DNA of 9,909 bases, from the NCBI GenBank assembly GCA_030054275.1, contig JASGCF010000100.1:1-9909 (forward strand). The letters are read 5' to 3'. The position numbers and the translations under genes were made by a program. This DNA is from Limnohabitans sp. (GTDB taxonomy: Bacteria > Planctomycetota > Phycisphaerae > Phycisphaerales > SM1A02). This document shows, piece after piece, positions 1 to 6,798 of this stretch; position 1 is the stretch's first letter, and every line of letters begins with the position of its first letter. The notes under the pieces were generated by a model. That model saw only the letters and a program-made list of their open reading frames with translations. It was not told where the DNA came from and searched no databases.

Positions 1-1
1 C

Positions 2-436
2 TTGACCGAGCTGAAGCGTCGCATCGCGCGCGTTGAGGAGTTCGTGCGCCTACTCGGTGATAAGCACGGGAATAAGCAGAGAGAGAAGCACGGAAGCACG
101 CACGGCGACGATCACGGATCGACAACGCCCTTCGCGAATCACGGCATTGCGATTCGCATCGAGCCGCTTGCTGGACACGTGCTACCGCAGCCACATGTTG
201 AGTTCGTATCGGCGCGAACGGTCGAGGAACGCGCATCGATCCGCGGCGTGGCGCACGAAGCGCTTACCTCGCGCGAACGGCAGGTCGCCCGCGCGTTGCG
301 TGATGGACAGGCGCGTGCGGAGGTCGCGCAGAGGCTAGGAATCTCGGAGCTCACCGTGGGAACGCTGTGCAAGCGGATCTACCGAAAGCTCGGGATCCGC
401 CGCGCAGCGCAACTCCACGACTTCACGCTCGAGTAG
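2..436 (+). CDS. LuxR-type helix-turn-helix regulator, 5' end probably cut by window
   Basis: The C-terminal part, residues about 88-140, matches the LuxR/GerE DNA-binding domain. It opens with LTSRERQVARAL, continues with EVAQRLGISELTVGTLCKRIYRKLG as two helices with the recognition helix around 113-129, and ends RRAAQLHDF. Such domains bind promoter DNA as dimers. The first 20 residues are charged and could be a coiled coil. No receiver, PAS or autoinducer-binding domain is visible, so the input domain may lie upstream of the window. The first codon counted is TTG at base 2 and the frame is open to the edge, so the start is unproven. Residues 21-48 form an unusual linker with five His-Gly pairs. 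A 152-base gap separates it from the exported beta-propeller gene; nothing shows that they are co-regulated. The HTH call is firm, while the regulon and signal are unknown. Confidence 0.8.
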   Translation: MTELKRRIARVEEFVRLLGDKHGNKQREKHGSTHGDDHGSTTPFANHGIAIRIEPLAGHVLPQPHVEFVSARTVEERASIRGVAHEALTSRERQVARALRDGQARAEVAQRLGISELTVGTLCKRIYRKLGIRRAAQLHDFTLE

Positions 437-465
437 CCGCGGCGCACCGCCCTCGCTCCGCTCCC

Positions 466-483
466 GTACCCGAATCCGGGTAC
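466..483. terminator. Perfect 7-bp hairpin after the regulator gene, possible terminator or operator
   Basis: GTACCCG, a four-base loop AATC, then CGGGTAC form a perfect stem-loop 30 bases after the regulator stop codon. No T-run follows, so it is not a canonical intrinsic terminator. It could be a factor-assisted terminator, an RNA-stabilising hairpin or a dyad operator for the next gene. Position and symmetry are seen directly; the role is a guess. Confidence 0.35.
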
Positions 484-503
484 AACGCGACGGAACTCGC
501 CGC

Positions 504-582
504 CCGCGCGCCGCGGAGGCTTGCCGCGCGGTCGAGTCGCAGGCACATTCCTCGGGCCTCCCGGAGGCGTCCTTCCCCCGAG
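504..582 (+). other. GC-rich, hairpin-prone leader before the beta-propeller gene
   Basis: Two nested or adjacent folds are visible. CCGCGCG (504-510) can pair with CGCGCGG (525-531). CTCGG (551-555) can pair with CCGAG (578-582), enclosing a small GCCTC/GAGGC hairpin at 556-568. The only Shine-Dalgarno-like string, GGAGG at 563-567, sits inside that inner hairpin and is 21 bases from the ATG at 589, too far for a normal ribosome site. No convincing -35/-10 pair was found between 437 and 588. Confidence 0.3.
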
Positions 583-588
583 TCCTTC

Positions 589-2028
589 ATGCACACCACC
601 CTCTGCCGCATTCGGAATGTTGCCCTCGCCGCCCTCTGCGCGACCCTCTGCGCAACGACCGCGGCGCACGCCGATTGGTCAAACATCGGTGGTGGTCCGC
701 GCACCAACGGGTTGTCGAGCGCCGTGGGCCCCTCGACGGCCACGCAGATCTGGTCGCGCACCAATATGAGCTGCCTGATCTCCTACATGCCGCTCATCTC
801 GGGGAACCGCGTGTTCATGGTTCGGCAGACGTATGCGCAGGCGCCGTACAACCCGCCGCCGGGCGAGGCGCGCGTCCACTGCCTCGATCTCCAGACGGGC
901 GCCACGCTGTGGACCTTCGATTGCCCCTTCGAGTCGGGCGACTGGACCACGGTGGTCTACGGCGCTCATGATGGGCGCGTCTATGTCGGGCGCGGCGGCA
1001 ACGGATCGAGTTCGGCGGCGCGCGTCTATTGCCTCAATGCAGCGACCGGCGCCGTGCTGTGGATCTCGACGGATGAGGTCCGTACGGGAAGTTACGACGG
1101 CATCGTCTTCATGGACAACGGTGATCCGATCTTCGCAAGTCACTTGGAGATGCGGCGGCTCGACGCGCAGACTGGCGCGACGGTCTGGTTCACGACGCGC
1201 ACATGCAGCGTGAGTGACAGTTGCGGCCCTGCGCGTGAGGGCGATGCGATCTATGTCGACGAGGTCGCACCAGGCGGACAGAAGATTTCCCGCTTCAGCG
1301 CCACCACCGGCCAGCGGCTCTACAGCAGCCAGACGATGCCGGGCTTCCTGAATCAGTGCTCACCCTTCTGCGCACCGGGCGGGCTCGTCTTCTACCTGCG
1401 CGCAAGCAACGAAGGCCCGACGAACGACCGCTTCTACGCCTTTCGCGACACTGGCAGCGGATTCGAGACGCTGTGGAACGCGCAGGCCTACACCGAACCC
1501 TTCGCACGCCACGCGATCACGCCCGATGGCGGCGTGACGATGCTCGGCCCTGATGGACGACTCCAGATCCGCGACCAGCTCACGGGCACGCTGCGCGCAC
1601 AGTCGGTCAGTCCGGTCCTCAGCGCAAGCGGGTTCACCTCATCGATGGTGACGGTCGATGCGCTCGGTCGCATCTTCCATAACAACTCGAATGGGGCTGG
1701 CGGCTCCGCGGCGCAGATCCGATCTTTCGATCCATCCCTCTCCGAACGCTGGAGCCTCTCGATCACGGGCGTCAGCCAGGGCGGACCGTCGCTTGCCTCA
1801 GACGGCAGCCTCGTCCTCGCGGGTACGGGCGTGGTGCGACGCTACTGGACCGCGCCGCCGTGCGTGCCGGCCGACCTCAACTGCGATGGCGCGGTCGACG
1901 CCACGGATCTCTCGAACCTGCTCGTCGCCTGGGGCCCGTGCGGTAAAGGCGCGTGCAGCGCCGACATCGACGACGACGGCAGCGTGGGCGCGGCGGATCT
2001 GTCGCTCCTCCTCGCGAGCTGGGGCTGA
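589..2028 (+). CDS. Exported PQQ-like beta-propeller protein with C-terminal dockerin-like repeats
   Basis: The 479-residue protein begins with a classic Sec signal peptide: Arg-containing n-region, hydrophobic residues 10-22, and likely cleavage after AHA at 28. This is why ATG 589 is chosen over upstream in-frame codons. Residues about 60-420 hold beta-propeller blades of the PQQ/WD-like type, with strands such as VHCLDLQTGATLW (96-108), VYCLNAATGAVLW (146-158) and MRRLDAQTGATVW (188-200). The end has two calcium-loop motifs, DLNCDGAVDATDL (429-441) and DIDDDGSVGAADL (459-471), each closing with a WG. This is the dockerin type I pattern widespread in Planctomycetota, where it is not tied to cellulosomes. 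The PQQ catalytic residues of alcohol dehydrogenases are not evident, so a binding or scaffold role is more likely than an oxidoreductase. It is probably secreted or surface-associated. Cysteines at 425, 432, 451 and 456 bracket the first loop and could form disulfides. Confidence 0.85.
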   Translation: MHTTLCRIRNVALAALCATLCATTAAHADWSNIGGGPRTNGLSSAVGPSTATQIWSRTNMSCLISYMPLISGNRVFMVRQTYAQAPYNPPPGEARVHCLDLQTGATLWTFDCPFESGDWTTVVYGAHDGRVYVGRGGNGSSSAARVYCLNAATGAVLWISTDEVRTGSYDGIVFMDNGDPIFASHLEMRRLDAQTGATVWFTTRTCSVSDSCGPAREGDAIYVDEVAPGGQKISRFSATTGQRLYSSQTMPGFLNQCSPFCAPGGLVFYLRASNEGPTNDRFYAFRDTGSGFETLWNAQAYTEPFARHAITPDGGVTMLGPDGRLQIRDQLTGTLRAQSVSPVLSASGFTSSMVTVDALGRIFHNNSNGAGGSAAQIRSFDPSLSERWSLSITGVSQGGPSLASDGSLVLAGTGVVRRYWTAPPCVPADLNCDGAVDATDLSNLLVAWGPCGKGACSADIDDDGSVGAADLSLLLASWG

Positions 2029-2053
2029 TGTGTCGGCGACCTCGCCCGCAGGC

Positions 2054-2093
2054 TTCAAGTGGAAGGTTGAAAGAGGTAGGTTTGAAGTGGTGG
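2054..2093. repeat. Three degenerate ~13-bp tandem units between convergent genes
   Basis: Reading the + strand, TTCAAGTGGAAGG (2054-2066), TTGAAAGAGGTAGG (2067-2080) and TTTGAAGTGGTGG (2081-2093) follow each other directly. CTTCAA (2053-2058) can also pair with TTGAAG (2082-2087). The tract fills half of the 83-base gap between the two convergent stops. It could be a remnant intergenic repeat or a weak bidirectional termination region, but no T-run accompanies it. Confidence 0.45.
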
Positions 2094-2111
2094 CTGCGAC
2101 GCACAACGCAC

Positions 2112-4403
2112 TCACTCTGCTGCGCCGTCCCAATCTGCTCGCATCGGACCGACTGGGCCAACGCGCGCGCGGCCGAGTTCAACGGTCGTCGCCCGCGCGC
2201 TCGCGAGGAAATCTTCACACATCGGAAGAAGATCGCCCGCTTCCACCGGAATCACCACGGTGCCCTCAACGAGCACGCACGCAGGATCATCGACGCGACC
2301 AAAGGGTGTTCCAACAAGCACGCTGCCCGTCACAGAACTGCCCACTGGCCGTCCGAAGCGATCGGTCAGATACGCAGCGAGCGTAGGAAATCGCAAACTC
2401 CATGGCTCAGTTGCAACAGGCATCGCCGCGAGGTTTTTGTGGAGCGTCGAGGTTTCTGGGTTCGCGATGTGCGGCGCCATCCAACCCACACCGCGCGCGT
2501 CGTATGACAACGCCTTGCTACAACCGGCGAAGATATTGTCGCGAATCACATTGTCGCGACCACCGCCGGCGAGCACGCCCCAATTGCACTCCACAAAAAG
2601 GTTCGACTCGACCGTGAATCCGCTGGCCATGTCATCGAGATACACGGCATTCTGAAAGCGCGACTCTGTACCGTCGATGAACGAGAAAAGATTCCCGCGA
2701 ATGACATTGCCATGCGTCGTCCAGTCGCGGCCGCAATACACAGCGCCTGCGTCGCCCGTTTCCAGCACCACATGATGAATGTCATTCGCTTCAATGAGAT
2801 GATCATTTCCGCGCATGAACACGGCAATGTGCGGATGCCACGCAATTTCATTGCGCAACACGCGATGTCCGACGCCTTCAAGTTCAATCGCTGGGTTGTA
2901 GGTTCGCAAGACACGCCCGCAGCCGATGAATCGCGAATCGGTGATCGAACTTTCGGATGGCTCGAGTGTGGCGCGATCTCCGCCGCGCAAACGCACACCA
3001 CGACCACCGATACCTTCAAACGCACACGCTCCGACGGTCACGCGTTCGCCTTGTGCATCAACAGCGCATGTACCAATATTGCGAAATGAGCATGATTCAA
3101 TCGAGAGCGCAGCAACCGCTTCGGCCTCGATCGCCTTGCCACGCGTTCGCTCGAAGCGCAGATTCTCGATGCGAACATCGCGCGCGCCGCGGATCGAAAT
3201 CATCGGCGCAGCAAGGAGCGACAGTGTCGTACGCGCCCCGACCAAATCGCTCGGGATCCACGCGTAGACCACGCGTGCCGCAGGATCAATCCAATACTCG
3301 CCCGGCGCATCGAGCTCTTCGAGCATGTTGGTCATGAAGAAACGACCTCGCGCAGCCAAGCCGTATCGGTGCGGCATGCCAAGTCGCACGATGCCTCGCT
3401 GCGCATCGACCGAAGCAATCGGCAATTGCTCATCCGACCAATCCCAATTCCAGTAACCGCGCGCCCATGCATCTTCTGCGGTCACCCACCGCGCAACACG
3501 CGATGTGTCAAAGGGGCGAAACTGCCCGGCGCGCGGCTTCTCAACGCGTCGCTCACCGTCAGGCATGTCCGCTTCTGCCTCACGCGGGGCAGAACCTCGA
3601 TCGATGACCTCCGCAATTTCTGCGAAGCCCTCGTTCGGCCAACGCGCAGGGGTCAGTGCGACATCACCGAGGAAAAGTTCGCTACGAATCGCCGAGACTT
3701 CAATCGCGTGTCCACTATGCACGGGACCTGCGAGCCCTCCACTCCAACCAGTAAGTGCATCGGGCGTCATTTCAAGCGCCCGAACGACGCCCTTCGCCTC
3801 ATTCGGAATCCTGCGAAGTGCGTGTCCAGCGATCGGTCGCCAAGGATCGGCGTCAAGATCAACAGCACCGGTCAAAATGGCAACACCATCAAGACTGCGA
3901 ATTTCAAGCGGCCCGTCGTGCTCGCGAATCTCGACGCCTTCACGCAACACATGTTCGCCCGCTGTGAGCAGGATGGTGAAAACGCCCTGCGCGCCGCGAT
4001 CCCGACAGTGATGAAGGAACTCCACAGCGTCAGACAGCGTGGCAACAACATGGGAGTCTGCGCCGCCACCGCGTGCCGGATCGACAACAACGCGCATGGC
4101 GAAACCGTCATCGCACAGGGCGATCGATGGCGCTGCGGATGCCACGGTGGTCTTCGGACTCGATGCGCCGTTTTCGCTCGAAGTCAATTCCGATGACGGT
4201 GAGGGAGGGCGAGGCTGCCGCATGCTCGCGCATCCCGTGGCCGTGATTGCCACAAGGAGCATGGCGACAACTGGATGAGCAGAGCGAAACACATGCACAA
4301 CACGATCAAAGTACACGCCACCAACTGCGCGAATTGCACAGGCGGAACGCGCGCACCATGACGCTGCATCGTTCTCGGTTGCAAGCAAGGTCTGAAACCG
4401 CAT
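2112..4403 (-). CDS. Right-handed beta-helix lipoprotein, GH141-like
   Basis: The product is 763 residues. ATG 4403 is chosen because GGAGGAG lies 7 bases upstream, the strongest ribosome site in the window. A hydrophobic stretch ending in a lipobox-like ATGC places a lipid-carrying Cys at 58, which suggests an outer-membrane or periplasmic lipoprotein; the n-region is unusually long. After a Ser/Pro-rich linker comes an N-terminal domain with RWPNEG (254-259), GYWNWDW (316-322) and LEELDAPGEYWID (361-373). Residues about 402-630 are parallel beta-helix rungs full of Asn and Gly (RNEIAWHPHIA, EANDIHHV, IRGNLF). They include ETGDAGAVYCGRDW (548-561) and YLDDMASG (588-595), whose Asp residues are candidate catalytic or metal ligands. 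This order resembles glycoside hydrolase family 141, founded on the alpha-L-fucosidase BT1002 and also containing a xylanase. Activity is inferred; a polysaccharide lyase-like or binding role remains possible. It is divergent from the polysaccharide block. Confidence 0.8.
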   Translation of the reverse strand: MRFQTLLATENDAASWCARSACAIRAVGGVYFDRVVHVFRSAHPVVAMLLVAITATGCASMRQPRPPSPSSELTSSENGASSPKTTVASAAPSIALCDDGFAMRVVVDPARGGGADSHVVATLSDAVEFLHHCRDRGAQGVFTILLTAGEHVLREGVEIREHDGPLEIRSLDGVAILTGAVDLDADPWRPIAGHALRRIPNEAKGVVRALEMTPDALTGWSGGLAGPVHSGHAIEVSAIRSELFLGDVALTPARWPNEGFAEIAEVIDRGSAPREAEADMPDGERRVEKPRAGQFRPFDTSRVARWVTAEDAWARGYWNWDWSDEQLPIASVDAQRGIVRLGMPHRYGLAARGRFFMTNMLEELDAPGEYWIDPAARVVYAWIPSDLVGARTTLSLLAAPMISIRGARDVRIENLRFERTRGKAIEAEAVAALSIESCSFRNIGTCAVDAQGERVTVGACAFEGIGGRGVRLRGGDRATLEPSESSITDSRFIGCGRVLRTYNPAIELEGVGHRVLRNEIAWHPHIAVFMRGNDHLIEANDIHHVVLETGDAGAVYCGRDWTTHGNVIRGNLFSFIDGTESRFQNAVYLDDMASGFTVESNLFVECNWGVLAGGGRDNVIRDNIFAGCSKALSYDARGVGWMAPHIANPETSTLHKNLAAMPVATEPWSLRFPTLAAYLTDRFGRPVGSSVTGSVLVGTPFGRVDDPACVLVEGTVVIPVEAGDLLPMCEDFLASARATTVELGRARVGPVGPMRADWDGAAE

Positions 4404-4410
4404 CGAAGCA

Positions 4411-4418
4411 CTCCTCCC
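4411..4418 (-). promoter_or_regulatory. Strong ribosome binding site that fixes the beta-helix lipoprotein start
   Basis: On the minus strand GGGAGGAG is followed by seven bases (TGCTTCG) and the ATG at 4403-4401. Neither the upstream ATG at 4436 nor the in-frame GTG codons at 4316, 4298 and 4292 has such a site, so 4403 is the best supported start. Confidence 0.75.
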
Positions 4419-4475
4419 TCGGACTCGACCCAACACTTGCGCATGCTCACACGCCGCATGCGACTGCGGTGGCGG

Positions 4476-4507
4476 TCGACAAGTCTCTGCAAAGGTCGAG
4501 TTATACT
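4476..4507. promoter_or_regulatory. Possible divergent promoter with overlapping -10 elements
   Basis: GAGTTATACTC at 4498-4508 is nearly palindromic. It reads TATACT on the + strand (4502-4507) and TATAAC on the - strand (4505-4500), so it could serve as a -10 box in both directions. A + strand -35-like TCGACA lies at 4476-4481, but its 20-base spacing is longer than ideal. On the - strand the -35 position has only TTTCCT. The site lies about 105 bases before ATG 4612 (+) and about 97 before ATG 4403 (-). CGCATG (4440-4445) and CATGCG (4457-4462) form an inverted repeat in the minus-strand leader. Confidence 0.35.
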
Positions 4508-4611
4508 CGCGGCCAACGGACGAGGAAAGGATCGCGCTTCCGATCCGCGCGCAATTGGTGGCGGGCCGTCAAACAGAACACAACTTTCACAAACCAAAGT
4601 CGTCACCATCG

Positions 4612-5898
4612 ATGAGCACGAATTTCGCAGGAACCTGTCTTGATCGACCACAACCCGCGTTGTGGGTTGAATCGATGGCCCTGCGTCATGCGGCCGACAA
4701 ACTTGCGCCTGCTCATCTGGTGACAGCCGCGCTTTGGCTGCTTGCCCAAGGCATCGGTCGTGCGCCCGAGGGCGTGATGTTCGGTGTGCTCTTTGGAATA
4801 TCGGTCGTGCGACTTCCGTGGACTCTTCCACAATTGCGCGCGGCGGTGCGCGCATGGCCGTTTCTGTGGGTTGCGCTACTCATGTGTACTTTGTGGCTGA
4901 GCGCGTTGTGGGCACCGAGCGGCGCGCATCCGGATTGGTATCCACCGCGCCACCTGCTCATTCCCTTCATGCTCGCTCCTCTCGCGGCGCAGTGGCGAAC
5001 GCTTCTCGGCGCACTTGCGATTGGAGCGAGTTTCCAAGCGAGTTGGATGCTCATCGAATTGGCAATCCATCCTGGCGAGAATGCATACGGCCTTCCGCTT
5101 GGTAGCACTGCGAAGCCCATGCAGTTTGGTTCGCTTCTTGCAACAGCCGTGGTGGTTGGCGCCGCACTCGCTGTCGCGCCGACGCGAAGCATCGTCACGC
5201 GAATCGCATGGCTTGGCTCCGCGGCTGTGTCATTCGCTGGACTGCTTGCGATTGCCAATCGAACCAATATTGTCGCGTGCGTCGCAGCAGTCACCCTTTC
5301 ACTGCTGTTGCTCGCGTGGTGGCGACTTGGTGTTGGAAAGGCCGCGGCTGGGTTGCTTGTTGCGCTTGGAATTGCAGCGATTGCAGCTGGCGGGCTCGCG
5401 CGCGAACGACTCTTTTCGATTGAAGATGATCGCGGTGTTTCTCACTTGGTCGAACGCTACACATCGATTCGAACTTGGATTTGGGGACAGACGCTCGACG
5501 CCGTTGGTCAGCGTCCGGTTGTTGGACATGGCCGCGATGCATGGGCGGTGAGTTACGCGACGCGTATCGATGCGCTTCAAGACAGCGAACTCCCGGAACC
5601 TCGAGCCAAGTTGCTCGAACTGAACACAGCACATAGCACCTATATGCAAGCACTGCACGATCAAGGCGCGGTGGGATTCTTGCTGCTTCTCGCCACGATC
5701 GGATCGATCTTACTGTGGGGATGGATGCGGCCATCGCTCGCGTCCATTCTGTTGCTTGCGCTCACAGTGCGGTGGGCACTCACCTCGACCATGGAGAGTG
5801 AACTCAACACAAGCCACGGACTCGCGCCTTTCGGGCTTTTGCTGTTCTTGGTGATTGTTGCTGGCTGCGTCACACCGAACAAGAGCACGCTTCGATGA
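4612..5898 (+). CDS. O-antigen ligase/polymerase-type polytopic membrane protein
   Basis: With the ATG at 4612 the protein is 428 residues and almost wholly hydrophobic, with roughly ten predicted membrane segments and a large loop at about 265-345. Three features match the WaaL/Wzy superfamily (O-antigen ligase, PF04932). They are a conserved Arg in ANRTN (about 217), GHGRDAW (305-311) in the long periplasmic loop, and AHSTYMQALHDQGAVG (340-355) leading into a membrane helix. His341 is the candidate catalytic residue of that loop. The family joins glycan repeat units to each other or to lipid A or another acceptor, on the periplasmic face of the inner membrane. Ligase and polymerase cannot be told apart by sequence alone. 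The start is uncertain: TTG 4555 and ATG 4675 are alternatives and none has a Shine-Dalgarno. It heads the glycan block and its stop overlaps the next start. Confidence 0.82.
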   Translation: MSTNFAGTCLDRPQPALWVESMALRHAADKLAPAHLVTAALWLLAQGIGRAPEGVMFGVLFGISVVRLPWTLPQLRAAVRAWPFLWVALLMCTLWLSALWAPSGAHPDWYPPRHLLIPFMLAPLAAQWRTLLGALAIGASFQASWMLIELAIHPGENAYGLPLGSTAKPMQFGSLLATAVVVGAALAVAPTRSIVTRIAWLGSAAVSFAGLLAIANRTNIVACVAAVTLSLLLLAWWRLGVGKAAAGLLVALGIAAIAAGGLARERLFSIEDDRGVSHLVERYTSIRTWIWGQTLDAVGQRPVVGHGRDAWAVSYATRIDALQDSELPEPRAKLLELNTAHSTYMQALHDQGAVGFLLLLATIGSILLWGWMRPSLASILLLALTVRWALTSTMESELNTSHGLAPFGLLLFLVIVAGCVTPNKSTLR

Positions 5899-6722
5899 CG
5901 GCACACGCTCCGTGCGACCCACTGCCGCGTTGCACCATTCTTGTGATCAATCTTGATCGAAGCGCTGATCGACTTGCTGCTGTCACCCGCACACTTCATG
6001 CGCTTGGTCTTCCATTTGAACGCATCGAAGCGGTCGATGGCGGCAAACTCTCCGGCGAAGAAATCTCGCAACTCGCATCAAACAATGGCTTCGCATTTTT
6101 CAAACCACTGACGCGTGGGGAGATTGGTTGCGCATTGAGTCATCGACGAGCGCTTGAACGAGTCGTCGAACTTGGATGTCCATGCGCACTGATTTTGGAA
6201 GATGATTTCGCGCTGCAGGAGGATGTCGCAGCAGATGGAGGCGCGCGCTTTCGCGATGTCCTTGCTGCGCTGTCTGCGTTAGGAACCGCGTGTCCAGATG
6301 CGGTGAATCTTTTCGGGCGACGCCCCCGCGGAGCGATCGTGCGCACACTTGGCGATAGCGCGCAACTTCTGCGCTCCGTTTCACCGCCCGTTGGCAATGT
6401 TGCTGTTTTTTGGACGCAGACAGGCGCGCGCAAATTTCTTGGTCAGCAGCCACCCTTTCGCAGGCCTGTCGATGTCGATCGCAAGCATTGGTGGGAACGC
6501 AACCTCGATGCATGCTGGATCTCACCACCGCCATGTACGGAAGGCCGCGCACTTGGCCAGCGTTCGACCATCGGCGCGCGACAAAGTTCGGGGCTCGGCT
6601 CGCGTTGCCGCAAGTTGATCTATCGAGGCATGTTTGCCGTGCAATCACAGTGGCACTTCTTCAGAATGTATGGTGTCGCTCGGTGGCTTCGCGCACAACA
6701 ACGCGTGCAGGAACCTGCGTGA
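5895..6722 (+). CDS. Glycosyltransferase family 25 (LPS-type) enzyme
   Basis: This 275-residue protein shows the GT25 signature in order: TILVINLDRSADRL (14-27), FERIEAVDG (41-49), GEIGCALSHRRAL (75-87) and ALILEDDF (98-105) with the metal-binding EDD at 102-104. The PVDVD at 191-195 is also usual in the family. GT25 enzymes, such as bacterial LPS beta-galactosyltransferases, add sugars to lipooligosaccharide on the cytoplasmic side of the membrane. Donor and acceptor cannot be read from the sequence. ATG 5895 overlaps the preceding stop as ATGA, so it is probably translated by coupling with the O-antigen ligase gene. The C-terminal 40 residues are rich in Arg and aromatic residues (RCRKLIYRG, QWHFFRMYG) and could dock the enzyme to the membrane. 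Confidence 0.88.
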   Translation: MTAHAPCDPLPRCTILVINLDRSADRLAAVTRTLHALGLPFERIEAVDGGKLSGEEISQLASNNGFAFFKPLTRGEIGCALSHRRALERVVELGCPCALILEDDFALQEDVAADGGARFRDVLAALSALGTACPDAVNLFGRRPRGAIVRTLGDSAQLLRSVSPPVGNVAVFWTQTGARKFLGQQPPFRRPVDVDRKHWWERNLDACWISPPPCTEGRALGQRSTIGARQSSGLGSRCRKLIYRGMFAVQSQWHFFRMYGVARWLRAQQRVQEPA

Positions 6723-6735
6723 TCAAAATTTGGTC
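6721..6735. promoter_or_regulatory. AT-rich imperfect palindrome upstream of the fucosyltransferase gene
   Basis: GATCAAAATTTGGTC matches its own reverse complement at 12 of 15 positions. It sits at the stop of the GT25 gene, some 60 bases before the proposed fucosyltransferase promoter. It may be an operator or an upstream AT-rich promoter element, or chance. Confidence 0.25.
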
Positions 6736-6763
6736 GTGAGTAGGCTCGAATCATCCGCGCCAG

Positions 6764-6792
6764 AGCACAGAAAATACGCACTTTCGTATACT
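6764..6792 (+). promoter_or_regulatory. Candidate promoter giving a leaderless fucosyltransferase mRNA
   Basis: TATACT at 6787-6792 is close to the TATAAT consensus and ends six bases before the ATG at 6799. A start point seven bases after a -10 box would fall on the A of ATG, leaving no room for a ribosome site. A -35-like AGCACA (6764-6769) lies 17 bases upstream but matches TTGACA at only three positions. Confidence 0.4.
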
Positions 6793-6798
6793 TCGACC

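Noticed and set aside
367..588. Upstream extension of the beta-propeller reading frame
   Set aside because: It overlaps the regulator's HTH codons, reads as Arg/Pro/Ala-rich filler, and would bury a clear signal peptide that starts at 589.
3369..4196. Long open frame on the + strand opposite the beta-helix gene
   Set aside because: Its translation shows no domain and the minus-strand protein is convincing throughout, so it is an antisense shadow.
4555..4611. TTG 4555 as the start of the O-antigen ligase
   Set aside because: It is a rare start codon with no properly spaced Shine-Dalgarno, and the added 19 residues are polar and uninformative.
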